Of a DNA stretch of 37,929 nucleotides, positions 23,098-30,440 are shown piece after piece. The notes below the pieces were generated by a model that did not search any database, was not told where the DNA came from, and saw nothing but the letters and a program-made list of their open reading frames with translations. Each line of letters begins with the position of its first letter. Positions within the stretch are counted from its first letter, which is position 1. A program made the position numbers and the translations under genes. This DNA is from Actinomycetota bacterium (GTDB lineage: Bacteria; Actinomycetota; CADDZG01; WHSQ01), in assembly GCA_009379915.1 (NCBI GenBank), contig WHSV01000028.1, forward strand, positions 1-37,929, given 5' to 3'.

Positions 23098-23643
23098 CTA
23101 GAGTTCGGCGCGCAATTGGGCTAGGAACCTCCGGGCGAACTCGCGGCCCCCGAGAGACAACTCCTGCCCCCGCGGAGTCTTGAATTCCGTTCTTTCGAGG
23201 AAGCGCTCGTGAGCAACCATCGTCTCCTCGTAGGACCGGCCCTCGGCGCCGCCCTGCGTGAACGCGGCTGCAATCCCGAACGCTCCCATCAGCTCAATCG
23301 CGCTCGCGTCGTGCACGACGCGCTCTTCGACCGTGACCGGTGAGCTCGAATGTCTCACGAGAGCGACGAAGGCCGTGTCGATGTCGTCGTCCACCCAAGC
23401 GTCCTCCGTCAGGAACGCACGCGTGGCGTCTGCAAACCAGGAACCACCAACGATCCGGTCGGCGAGACCGTGCCAGCACGCAAGAAAGTGCAGCAGCGGG
23501 CGATCGTGGACCGCGAGTCCCGTCGCCAGGTCGTCGAGTCGCAGGCAGATTCGCATGATGTGGGCATAGTCGTGGGCGACGTCCTTCGCCTCGTAATGAG
23601 GCCGCACGTAGTCCAAGTAGGTCTGAAGGTCACCCCGAGCCAT
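23098..23643 (-). CDS. HD-domain-like protein with a degenerate metal site
   Basis: A 181-residue helical protein with the layout of a small HD phosphohydrolase: VAHDYAHIMRICLRLDDLA, then LLHFLACWHGLAD where the family has LLHDI, then VALVRHSSSPVTVEERVVHDASAIELMGAFGIAAAF, which matches the 'I..H…..t.EerivqDADrLd.lGaiGIaR.f' region. The second motif reads His58-Gly59 instead of His-Asp, so the metal site may be impaired. The gene might encode a nucleotide or nucleoside phosphohydrolase or a non-catalytic relative. The start is either ATG 23643, which follows a TATCGT -10-like box by 6 bases, or GTG 23649. Confidence 0.7.
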   Translation of the reverse strand: MARGDLQTYLDYVRPHYEAKDVAHDYAHIMRICLRLDDLATGLAVHDRPLLHFLACWHGLADRIVGGSWFADATRAFLTEDAWVDDDIDTAFVALVRHSSSPVTVEERVVHDASAIELMGAFGIAAAFTQGGAEGRSYEETMVAHERFLERTEFKTPRGQELSLGGREFARRFLAQLRAEL

Positions 23644-23670
23644 GCGCACACGATAGCCACTGAAGCGGGG

Positions 23671-23850
23671 TCAGTCCTCTTTTCCCAAAAAGATCGCCAG
23701 GATGATGCCGGTCACGACCAGCATGGCCGTAAACAAGATGAAGGCACGGCCCCCCTGCTCACCCGCATTGATCCCGGTCCCGGAGCAAGCCGTCGCGCCG
23801 AAGAGCAGCAACGTGGCGAGTGCGAGTCTGAGCTTTCGAATCTTGGCCAC
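23671..23850 (-). CDS. Small lipoprotein-like membrane protein of the bc operon
   Basis: A 59-residue protein with an N-terminal signal segment (KLRLALATLLLFGATACSG), in which Cys23 follows a loose lipobox, and a second membrane helix (AFILFTAMLVVTGIILAIFLG) before the C-terminal KED. The GTG start has GAGGAG 7 nt upstream. An earlier ATG at 23865 would overlap the previous gene. It is the last gene of the quinol:cytochrome c reductase operon and might be an accessory subunit, but nothing in its sequence proves that. Confidence 0.6.
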   Translation of the reverse strand: MAKIRKLRLALATLLLFGATACSGTGINAGEQGGRAFILFTAMLVVTGIILAIFLGKED

Positions 23851-23861
23851 GTCGTCTCTCC

Positions 23862-24632
23862 TCAAACCGTTCGGTTACCGACGTCGTCGGACAGGGCCTT
23901 GCTGCGCCTCTCGGAGTGTCCGAGTCCCAGCAGATGCAGGACGAGGAGCACGAACCCCCCCAGCGTGATGGTTCTCGCCGTACCTAGAGGATTACCGGGG
24001 TCGAGCTCGAACAGCGCGTATACGCGCGCGTCTTCGTCCGGCAACTCACTCGCCGGAGTGGCCTCGGGCGAGGGAACCGGAGGAACCTCGAGTTCCTGAA
24101 TCGGTGTGTCCTCTTCAGCTTCCTCTTCCTCGGCCTCGGCCTCGGGAGCCGGCTCGAGTTGAACGACGCCGTAGCGCACTCCGTCGGCCTCGAGCACCCG
24201 GGCGCTTCCCTCACTGACCACCGCTTGAGTGGCTTCCTCGAAGGCGTCGACCTCGCCGCTATCGATGGCCCCCTCGAGCGCATCGCTTCCCGCGCTCTCG
24301 AGCTCGGATGCGAGGGCCTGCTCGTCTTCGTCCTCCTCGTCGAACTCCTCCCACGGAGCGTCGGGGTAGCTGCTTGCGTTCGGTCCCTCCAACTCGGCCA
24401 CGTCCTCGCTCACTCCGGTCTCTTCCCAACCCGGGAGCGCACCGACGGGCCCCAGCGGGTTGATGGACCACACCACGCCCATCATCACCACGAACGCCAG
24501 CGTCACGGAGGCGGTCACGAAGTACGCGAGGCGAGCGCCGAGAACCATGGTCAGCAGAAGCCAGACGCTCCCGCAAAAGACGAGGATCGCCGAGACCGTC
24601 GCGCCGATGCCCTCGACGAGGAGAGTGTCCAT
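23862..24632 (-). CDS. Acidic membrane protein of the bc operon, unknown function
   Basis: A 256-residue protein with two N-terminal helices (about 10-30 and 34-57), a long strongly acidic extramembrane stretch (about 60-205, rich in Glu/Asp/Pro with runs such as EEFDEEDEDEQALASELE) and a third helix near residue 225-240. There are no cofactor motifs. The ATG lies one codon past the stop of the cytochrome c gene (stop at 24633), so it is clearly in the operon. The acidic region could dock basic cytochrome c or bind cations, by analogy with acidic hinge proteins of bc1 complexes; this is speculation. Confidence 0.75.
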   Translation of the reverse strand: MDTLLVEGIGATVSAILVFCGSVWLLLTMVLGARLAYFVTASVTLAFVVMMGVVWSINPLGPVGALPGWEETGVSEDVAELEGPNASSYPDAPWEEFDEEDEDEQALASELESAGSDALEGAIDSGEVDAFEEATQAVVSEGSARVLEADGVRYGVVQLEPAPEAEAEEEEAEEDTPIQELEVPPVPSPEATPASELPDEDARVYALFELDPGNPLGTARTITLGGFVLLVLHLLGLGHSERRSKALSDDVGNRTV

Positions 24633-25679
24633 CTACAGCCCTCGCTCGTACTGCATTACCGCCTGGATCTGCGCGTCGGTGAGCGGATAGGTCGGGACGG
24701 GCGTTCCCTGAGCCGGGGACTCTCCGAACTGCGGCATGAAGGCGAACCGTCTCCCGTTCATGATCGTCAGGAAATGCTGGCGCTCGTCCATACCCCTGAC
24801 GTCGCCCTTCCACAGGGCCTTGCCCTGGAACCAGGGGTCAGCGAGAGTGCCGAGGCCTTCCTTACCAGAGCCCTCGGGGCCGTGGCAGACGGCGCAGCGG
24901 GCCTGGAAGATCTCCTCGCCGCAGCGCCGTTCGGCGCTGGTGCCGGCGGCCGGTTCCCGGCAGGACTCGGAGATCGCGTCGTTGGGATCCTCCCGGTTTC
25001 CCGGTAGCGACTGCAGCCAGGCGATGACGTCGTCGACCATCTGGGTGGTCATGGGTCCGCCGTACTCGACGCCCCACGCGGCCATCGGAGTTCCGGGCCG
25101 CCCGCGCTCGATGGTGAACCTGACGACCTCCTCGTCCCAGCGCTGGAACACGGTGTTGAGCGGAGGTGCTCGGTACTGGATCTCGGCCCCCGTGACGGGG
25201 TCGACGTAGGCGGGGTTCGCAAGCCCGCCGCCGGCCGACGCGGCGGGGTCGTCCTCGTCCACGCCGCCGTGGCAGTTCGCACAAGCCATTCCCAGCGAGA
25301 TGGCGCGCTCCTCCGCCTTGTACTCGACCGGGTCGGGATCCTCCTCGAGTGGTGGCGGAGCCGAGAAGATGAGCTCCCCTCGTTCCAGCGATTCCTCGTC
25401 GAAGCGCTCCTGGAACGCGGCCTGGCGGTTGGCCTCGGGCAGCCAGTAGATCGGAATGAAGATCGCCAGGACCAGAGTGAATAGGAAGCCCCCTACCTGG
25501 ATACGTTCGAGACGAGGACCCTCGAGGGTCGAGTCGGGAGAACCGGGCCGCATCGCATGCGGGATACCGAGCAACGAACCCGGCTTCTGCTCCATGCGGT
25601 TACGCATGAGGAACAGCCCCCACAGAGCCAGTGCTCCCGCGAGGAGCAGCACCGCAACCGTCAGTACGTTGGTGTCCAT
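24633..25679 (-). CDS. Membrane-anchored dihaem cytochrome c of the bc complex
   Basis: A 348-residue protein with two N-terminal hydrophobic segments (about 5-25 and 62-80) and two cytochrome c domains. The haem-binding motifs are CANCH (C133, C136, H137) and CAVCH (C262, C265, H266). Probable Met ligands lie in PGTPMAAW and FAFMPQF. It is the equivalent of QcrC/cytochrome f: it takes electrons from the Rieske protein and passes them to a terminal oxidase or a soluble cytochrome. It requires the Ccm system encoded at 29-37.6 kb for maturation. Confidence 0.9.
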   Translation of the reverse strand: MDTNVLTVAVLLLAGALALWGLFLMRNRMEQKPGSLLGIPHAMRPGSPDSTLEGPRLERIQVGGFLFTLVLAIFIPIYWLPEANRQAAFQERFDEESLERGELIFSAPPPLEEDPDPVEYKAEERAISLGMACANCHGGVDEDDPAASAGGGLANPAYVDPVTGAEIQYRAPPLNTVFQRWDEEVVRFTIERGRPGTPMAAWGVEYGGPMTTQMVDDVIAWLQSLPGNREDPNDAISESCREPAAGTSAERRCGEEIFQARCAVCHGPEGSGKEGLGTLADPWFQGKALWKGDVRGMDERQHFLTIMNGRRFAFMPQFGESPAQGTPVPTYPLTDAQIQAVMQYERGL

Positions 25680-25715
25680 GTGGTTAGAGCGTTCTCCCCG
25701 TCTCGGCTGGGACCA

Positions 25716-26516
25716 CTAGACCGGCACGCAGAACGCGCCCTGTGGCTCGGCGAACTGCTCCCACGTGTTGGTGCCGCGCGGCGGGCCGACGACTACGGTC
25801 CCGGTGTCCACCATGACCGAGCTGCCGCTCAGCACGATGGGGAAGCGGTCGAGACCCCGGGGTGCCGGACCGCCGTAGTACTCGCCGTTGAGGCGGTACT
25901 TCGACCCGTGACACGGGCACTCGAACAGCGAGGAGGTCGGGCAGTGGGGCACGGAGCAACCGAGGTGCACGCACTTGCGATACAGAGCGACGAGCTTCGT
26001 ATCGACCGCGCCCGTGGTCTCGTAGGCGACACCCTCGCCCGTTCCTTCGTAGAAGGTCAGCCAGAAACGGCCCTCGGGGATGAACAGGGGCGCAAAGCCG
26101 CCGGCGGGACCGACCTGCTCGAGGACGTCGTCGTAGTTGCCGGCGTTGATCTCGGTGCCGAAGCCGCCGAGCACCTTGGGCCAGAGGAAACTCAGGGTCC
26201 CCATTCCGAAGAACCCGAGGAAGGTCAAGAAGCTGCCAGTCCATGCTCGGTTCAGGAACTGGCGCCGAGAGACCGCGAGCTGCTCGTTGGTGAGCGGCTT
26301 CTTTTTCTTCTCGGGCACCTTCTGAACGGTTACGTCGGGTTGTTTCTCGGGTTCGGCTTCCTTTGGAGCGTCGACCGTAGTGGTCCCGCCCCCGGAGCCG
26401 GACGCGCTCGCGAGCGCGGCCTTGCGCTCGCGCCGGATCGCGATGTTGGCCATGAATAGGCCCCAAGCGGCGACGCTCAGCGCTACGACTATGAGTGCGA
26501 TCGTTCCTGGACTCAC
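25716..26516 (-). CDS. qcrA: Rieske [2Fe-2S] subunit of quinol:cytochrome c reductase
   Basis: A 266-residue Rieske protein. The cluster ligands are C182 and H184 (CVHLGC) and C200 and H203 (CPCHGS); C187 and C202 form the usual disulfide. The N-terminus has one helix (residues 4-26), a charged Lys/Pro linker, then SRRQFLNR (83-90) before a second helix, a twin-arginine motif consistent with Tat export of the folded cluster domain. It moves electrons from quinol at the Qo site to the cytochrome c subunit. The GTG start has a GAGGGAG ribosome binding site. It sits between the cytochrome b pair and the cytochrome c gene. Confidence 0.93.
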   Translation of the reverse strand: MSPGTIALIVVALSVAAWGLFMANIAIRRERKAALASASGSGGGTTTVDAPKEAEPEKQPDVTVQKVPEKKKKPLTNEQLAVSRRQFLNRAWTGSFLTFLGFFGMGTLSFLWPKVLGGFGTEINAGNYDDVLEQVGPAGGFAPLFIPEGRFWLTFYEGTGEGVAYETTGAVDTKLVALYRKCVHLGCSVPHCPTSSLFECPCHGSKYRLNGEYYGGPAPRGLDRFPIVLSGSSVMVDTGTVVVGPPRGTNTWEQFAEPQGAFCVPV

Positions 26517-26567
26517 GTGCTCCCTCTAACTCCCTTGTCTTAACTCTCGGTTACTGCGTGTCACTCA

Positions 26568-27398
26568 CTACAACTCGAAGAAGATGCCGCCCTCCCACGG
26601 AAAGACGAAGTTGAAGCCCGGCCCCCGGAAGAACATTCCGATGATGGTCAGAACTGCGAACGTCAACATGAAGAAGGAGAAGAGCACGATCGCCAGCTTG
26701 CGGTCGTCGGGGCTGGTCGACGGATTGCGGTCGATGTACGGCGCCGCAAAGAGGGCGATGATGATCACCGTCGGGATCGTGACGCCGGCGACCTGCGGGT
26801 GGAAATAACGCAGCAGTTCCTGCAGACCGAGGAAGTACCACGGAGCCTTCGACGGGTTAGGTGTCTGGTTGAAGTTGCTGAGCTCGCGCAACGGGGCGTC
26901 CACCATGATCGAGAAGATCGTGACTGTGGCGAGCACCACGAGCAACGAGACCATCTCGGCGGCCATCAGGTGAGGCCAGACGTTGACGCGATCCATCGGC
27001 TGACGTTCGACCTTCTGGATGGCCTCCGGCTTTACCACTGCGAGGAGTCGCTGCACTCGCTCGGGGACGGCTCCGCTTCCGTTGCCCACCGCCTTGCGGG
27101 CCGGAGCGCCCGAGGATGGCTTCGAAGCGGGCTTGGCCGCGGCGGCCGGTTTCGCCTGAGTAGCCGCCGCAGCGGGCTTGGACTCGGGCTGCGTCGCAGG
27201 AGCGGATGCTGCGCCACTCGACTCGGGACTGCTCGAGGGAGCCGGCGCCGTGGACTTGTCGGGCACGCTGGGATTCTTGGCGCCGCGCTGCGCCCTCACC
27301 CGCGCCGCTTTGGCGCGCCCCTGCGCGACGGCGGGAGAGGAGCCCTTGGCGGTCTCCTCGGCCAGTACCTGTTCGAATACCTCGTCCGGCGTCGGCAT
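26568..27398 (-). CDS. Cytochrome b subunit IV-like protein (C-terminal half of cytochrome b)
   Basis: A 276-residue protein. Residues 1-150 are a low-complexity Ala/Pro/Lys/Ser linker; residues 150-276 hold three membrane helices matching b6f subunit IV (the C-terminal half of mitochondrial cytochrome b). The Qo loop reads NPSKAPWYFLGLQELLRYF, that is PWY without the Glu of the canonical PEWY. GVTIPT and AAPYIDRNPS are further family blocks. With the b6-like gene upstream it forms a complete split cytochrome b. The start is uncertain: ATG 27398 begins a plausible soluble N-terminus, while ATG 27449 would overlap the previous gene and has AGAAAGG directly before it. Confidence 0.85.
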   Translation of the reverse strand: MPTPDEVFEQVLAEETAKGSSPAVAQGRAKAARVRAQRGAKNPSVPDKSTAPAPSSSPESSGAASAPATQPESKPAAAATQAKPAAAAKPASKPSSGAPARKAVGNGSGAVPERVQRLLAVVKPEAIQKVERQPMDRVNVWPHLMAAEMVSLLVVLATVTIFSIMVDAPLRELSNFNQTPNPSKAPWYFLGLQELLRYFHPQVAGVTIPTVIIIALFAAPYIDRNPSTSPDDRKLAIVLFSFFMLTFAVLTIIGMFFRGPGFNFVFPWEGGIFFEL

Positions 27399-27423
27399 AG
27401 CTTTGTCCGATCTCGCGCGAGCC

Positions 27424-28197
27424 CTACATCGGGCCCGAGATTCCTCCATCCTTTCTAACTCGCCAGAAGTGAATCGAGATGAAGATCACGATGATGAAGG
27501 GCAGGAACAACACATGAAGCGTGTACCAGCGCAACAGGGTCTCCGCCCCGATGACCGGCCCGCCGAGCAAGGCGAACTGTACTTGATCCCCGATCACCGG
27601 TGAGTTCTTCATCATCTCGGTGCCGACCGTGACGGCCCATACCGCGAGCTGGTCCCACGGCAGGAGGTAGCCGGTGAAGGCCAGCAGCAGGGTCAACAGC
27701 AGCAGGATGACGCCGACGATCCAGTTGAACTCGCGCGGAGGCTTGTACGCACCTGTGTAAAAGACGCGAGCCATGTGCAGGAACACGCTGATGACCATCA
27801 GGTGAGCGCCCCATCGGTGCAGGTTGCGAACCAGAAGCCCGAAGCTGACCTGGGTGTGGATACGTTGCATGTCCGAATACACCTCGATGTCCGAGGGGCG
27901 GTAGAAGAACATGAGGTAGATGCCGGTGATCGTCAGAAGGATGAAGAGAAAGAACGTGAGCCCCCCGAGGCACAACGTGTAACTGAGCTTGATTCCGTGC
28001 CGCTTCACCTTCACCGGGTGCAAGTGGTAGAGCACCGAATTCATCACCACGTAGGCACGGTTGCGCGGCGAGTCGGCGTAGCCGCGCCTGAAGATCGAGC
28101 CCGGACGGAACATCGAGCGCCAGAGCTGTCCGTTGTGCAGCTGGTCGACCCTCTCGGCCAGCTTCTGTCGAGGATTCCAGCCCGAAGCCTTCGCCAC
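27424..28197 (-). CDS. qcrB: Cytochrome b6-like haem b subunit
   Basis: A 257-residue four-helix cytochrome b N-terminal half. The haem b ligands are H127/H141 and H228/H243, with the 14- and 15-residue spacings of cytochrome b6. C76 in LCLGGLTF aligns with the Cys of cytochrome b6 (YCLGGIT) that covalently holds haem c-n/c-i. The C-terminus VRKDGGISGPM matches the b6 ending (RKQGISGPL). YRPS and AYKPPREFNW are further b6 blocks. It therefore belongs to the b6f/Firmicutes-type Qcr group rather than the full-length QcrB of most Actinobacteria. An extra 45-residue N-terminal extension is present. It oxidises menaquinol together with subunit IV. Confidence 0.93.
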   Translation of the reverse strand: MAKASGWNPRQKLAERVDQLHNGQLWRSMFRPGSIFRRGYADSPRNRAYVVMNSVLYHLHPVKVKRHGIKLSYTLCLGGLTFFLFILLTITGIYLMFFYRPSDIEVYSDMQRIHTQVSFGLLVRNLHRWGAHLMVISVFLHMARVFYTGAYKPPREFNWIVGVILLLLTLLLAFTGYLLPWDQLAVWAVTVGTEMMKNSPVIGDQVQFALLGGPVIGAETLLRWYTLHVLFLPFIIVIFISIHFWRVRKDGGISGPM

Positions 28198-28209
28198 TAA
28201 GAGACCTTT

Positions 28210-28629
28210 CTAGGAAGCCTTTTGACTCTTGTCTACGGCGCCCATGGCTCGGGCGCCGCGCCTCTTCTTCCCACCGGTGACCTCCGACTGGACGAGCGCT
28301 CCGGTGGGGCACCGCTCGACACACAGGTTGCAGCGAGTACACGCGTTGTCATCGATCAAGAAAAGGATGTCGCTTCCCGACATCTGCCGCGACAACTCCA
28401 CGTTGCCCGAGTCCTCCACCGCCTGAGGGTCAACCATGAATATGCAGTACCAGGGGCAGATGTCGACGCAACCTTCGCACAGGATGCATTGCTCTGGGAT
28501 GAAGTCGATGAAGCGTTTGGGCTTGACCGCTCCCTTGAGCCAGTCGGCATCCACGAGTTGCATGTCGTAGTCGGTGCGAAAGATCGGCTTCTCGATGATT
28601 TCCATTGACTTGGGTTCTGGCTCTGGCAT
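28210..28629 (-). CDS. 2[4Fe-4S] ferredoxin-like protein within the bc operon
   Basis: A 139-residue iron-sulfur protein. Two full cluster motifs are present: CILCEGCVDICPW (near 48-60) and CTRCNLCVERCPTGAL (near 97-112), separated by a 35-residue insertion. The N-terminal 45 residues and the basic C-terminus (GGKKRRGARAMG) flank the double-cluster core. The start has a near-perfect AAGGAGG ribosome binding site. It stops 12 bp before the cytochrome b6-like gene. A ferredoxin is not a standard subunit of bc1 or Qcr complexes; encoded here it could feed electrons into the quinone-reducing side of the complex or dock another donor. That role is inferred. Confidence 0.9.
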   Translation of the reverse strand: MPEPEPKSMEIIEKPIFRTDYDMQLVDADWLKGAVKPKRFIDFIPEQCILCEGCVDICPWYCIFMVDPQAVEDSGNVELSRQMSGSDILFLIDDNACTRCNLCVERCPTGALVQSEVTGGKKRRGARAMGAVDKSQKAS

Positions 28630-28667
28630 CTCTCACACCTCCTTTTGTGGGCTCGATCGAGCTGGGC

Positions 28668-29039
28668 TTACTTGCCCGACATGTAGCCCTTGACGGTGTC
28701 CGTGTGACCCTTGGTCCCGAGCCGCTTGCGCTTGCGCTCCTGCCAGATGTACGCGGCGATCAGAGCGATGGTGAGGGCGCCAATCTGGACCGCATTCGCT
28801 ACCACGTCGCGCAGGATGGCGACCTGCTTGGGGTTGAGGCCCTCCGCATCGACACCCGGAATGCCGGTTGAGAAATCGATGATCTGGGCCACGTACTGGT
28901 CGGCGTAATAGATGATCACCGAAGGCAGTTGTCCCAACAGCAGGATCGCGAGGATCCAGACAATAGAGCCCATGACGATTGCCTTGGTCCAACTCATCGG
29001 TTGGTCCGTGCGCTTGTAAATGCGTTCCGTGATTGCCAT
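28668..29039 (-). CDS. Two-TM membrane protein heading the bc operon
   Basis: A 123-residue protein: short cytoplasmic start (MAITERIYKRTDQPMSW), helix 1 (about 18-46, ending LPSVIIYYADQYV), a periplasmic loop of about 45 residues (IIDFSTGIPGVDAEGLN…), helix 2 (about 82-100) and a basic tail ERKRKRLGTKGHTD. I do not recognise a family. It is the first gene of the operon and precedes the ferredoxin gene by 38 bp, so it may anchor the ferredoxin or be an extra complex subunit. There are no cofactor motifs. The ATG lies 9 bp downstream of a TAATAT box, which implies a leaderless start. Confidence 0.8.
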   Translation of the reverse strand: MAITERIYKRTDQPMSWTKAIVMGSIVWILAILLLGQLPSVIIYYADQYVAQIIDFSTGIPGVDAEGLNPKQVAILRDVVANAVQIGALTIALIAAYIWQERKRKRLGTKGHTDTVKGYMSGK

Positions 29040-29048
29040 CCGCGCGCC

Positions 29049-29121
29049 ATATTAGCAACCAAACGCGCGCTTTACGTTGTGCCATTGTGCTTTTGACCTG
29101 CGTGTTCGCGCTGCTCGAACA
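29049..29121 (-). promoter_or_regulatory. Promoter of the b6f-like operon with an upstream inverted repeat
   Basis: On the minus strand TTGCTAATAT contains the -10 hexamer TAATAT (29054-29049), 9 bases before the ATG at 29039. About 50 bp further upstream, TGTTCG (29103-29108) and CGAACA (29116-29121) form a perfect inverted repeat with a 7-base spacer, a candidate operator. No Rex site (TTGTGA-N6-TCACAA) is seen here. Confidence 0.5.
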
Positions 29122-29131
29122 ATCCGGCCGG

Positions 29132-29272
29132 TCAGGGGTGTGGCGGGCGACCCCGCAGCTCTTCCAATCGCCGGTTCAACACCCTCGTCCGCGCGCTTAT
29201 CGACAACAGGTAGCCGCCGATTCCTGCGCCCACGGCCAGAAACGCGACGACCATCCACGCGGTCGTGCTCAT
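29132..29272 (-). CDS. ccmD: CcmD-like haem exporter small subunit
   Basis: A 46-residue protein starting MSTTAWMVVAFLAVGAGIGG, with one membrane helix (about 5-25) and a charged C-terminus with LNRRLEELRG, the usual CcmD layout. CcmD stabilises holo-CcmE release from the CcmABC haem complex. The ATG overlaps the ccmC stop in an ATGA junction, which supports the call despite weak sequence conservation. Confidence 0.75.
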   Translation of the reverse strand: MSTTAWMVVAFLAVGAGIGGYLLSISARTRVLNRRLEELRGRPPHP

Positions 29273-30057
29273 GTCTCGCTCCCGGCCGGCCTTGGTGGGC
29301 GGCGGGGAGAGGGACCCGGATCTCGGACGCCCTCCACCGCGAGAGCCCTGGCTTCGACCTCGTCCGCCAGGCGACCCAGGCGGACGCGGATCGACAGCAG
29401 CCACGCGAACAGCAGAGTGAAAGCCCCCAGGGCCACAAAGAAGGTGGCCAGCTCGGGAGCTTCGAAGCCGGAGTTGTTGAGGGGGTCCGCCACCGTGGGA
29501 CCGACCGGATGAAGCGTCCTCCACCAGTTAACCGAGTAGTGCACGATCGGCACGTTGATGAATCCGACGATGCCGACGACGGCGGCCAGCCGGCCGCTGC
29601 GTGAGGGATCGGTCGACAGGCCCCGCAGCAGCAGGTACCCGACGTAGACGAGCCAGAGCACGAGGGTCGAGGTCAACCGAGCGTCCCACTGCCACCAGGT
29701 ACCCCAGATGGGACGAGCCCAGATCGGGCCGGTGATCAGAACGAGGCTGGTGAAGACTACGCCGACCTCGGCGGCCGAATGCGCCAGCAGGTCCCAGCGA
29801 CGGCTCTCCGTTCGCAGGTACGCGATGGAGCACACGAAAACGATCGCGAAGGACAGATATGCGAGCCAGGCCGAGGGTACGTGCACGTAGAAGATCTTCT
29901 GGATTGGCCCGTTGAAGTCGTCGACGCGGGCGACGAACAACATCATCCCCAGGGCCACCGCCACCGAGGCCCAGGCCGCGGCGCCGAGGGATCTGACCTT
30001 TGCGGAGTCCGCGGTTCGAGTCTCGGGGCCGGGCGTCGAAGCGTTGCTAGAGCTCAC
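29269..30057 (-). CDS. ccmC: Haem exporter/lyase subunit CcmC
   Basis: A 262-residue membrane protein with six predicted helices. The tryptophan-rich haem-handling motif WGTWWQWDARLTS is at 118-130, and the two flanking periplasmic histidines are in YVHVPSAW (H59) and NVPIVHYSVNWW. CcmC loads haem on CcmE in System I cytochrome c maturation. The C-terminal Arg/Pro-rich tail is longer than usual. The GTG is 7 bp after a TAGGCT -10-like box (30064-30069), so ccmCD may have its own leaderless promoter, apart from the upstream ccm genes and separated from them by a repeat array. Confidence 0.9.
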   Translation of the reverse strand: MSSSNASTPGPETRTADSAKVRSLGAAAWASVAVALGMMLFVARVDDFNGPIQKIFYVHVPSAWLAYLSFAIVFVCSIAYLRTESRRWDLLAHSAAEVGVVFTSLVLITGPIWARPIWGTWWQWDARLTSTLVLWLVYVGYLLLRGLSTDPSRSGRLAAVVGIVGFINVPIVHYSVNWWRTLHPVGPTVADPLNNSGFEAPELATFFVALGAFTLLFAWLLSIRVRLGRLADEVEARALAVEGVRDPGPSPRRPPRPAGSET

Positions 30058-30076
30058 GGGCCAAGCCTACCCACCG

Positions 30077-30299
30077 CCGGCCGGTAGGGGGCCGGGGGAC
30101 TTGTGGGGGGGGCCGGGTTGGGCGCGCCCGCTCTGGTCGGTCTGTGGTGGGCCAGAACCGGCAGCGAAGGGGGACTTGGGTGGGGCCGGATTGGGCGCGC
30201 CCCTCGAGTTGGTCTGTGGTGGGCCAGAACCGGCAGCGAAGGGGAAGGGGGTGGGGCCGGGTTGGGCGCGCCCGCTCCGGTCGGTCTGTGGAGGAATGG
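30077..30299 (+). repeat. Array B: three direct 72-bp repeats
   Basis: Copies centred on AGAACCGGCAGCGAAGGGG begin at 30155 and 30227, exactly 72 bp apart, and a more divergent copy precedes them (from about 30077). Each contains GGGCCGGxTTGGGCGCGCCC and GTCTGTGGTGGGCCAG. The head ACCGGCAGCGAAGGGGG and the later GCCCGCTC block correspond to those of the 82-bp units at 12.9 kb, so the arrays appear homologous. Confidence 0.75.
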
Positions 30300-30390
30300 C
30301 TTCGGTGAGCGGGGTTGAATCTCCGGAGAGTGATGGAGTGGCTGATCTGGCGGGACGGAGCCCGTCCCAGCTCGAACTCTGGTGAAATCT

Positions 30391-30405
30391 GCCCGGTAAC
30401 CGGGC
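30391..30405. repeat. 15-bp palindrome in the ccmC upstream region
   Basis: GCCCGGT-A-ACCGGGC is a perfect palindrome about 335 bp upstream of ccmC. No function is evident. The surrounding 30300-30440 holds nothing else that I recognise. Confidence 0.35.
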
Positions 30406-30440
30406 ACGGATGCCCGGAGTTGTCCTTGGTTCCGATTCAA

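Noticed and set aside
25557-26459. 300-aa plus-strand ORF opposite the Rieske gene
   Set aside because: It is low-complexity and antisense to a Rieske protein with all ligands present.
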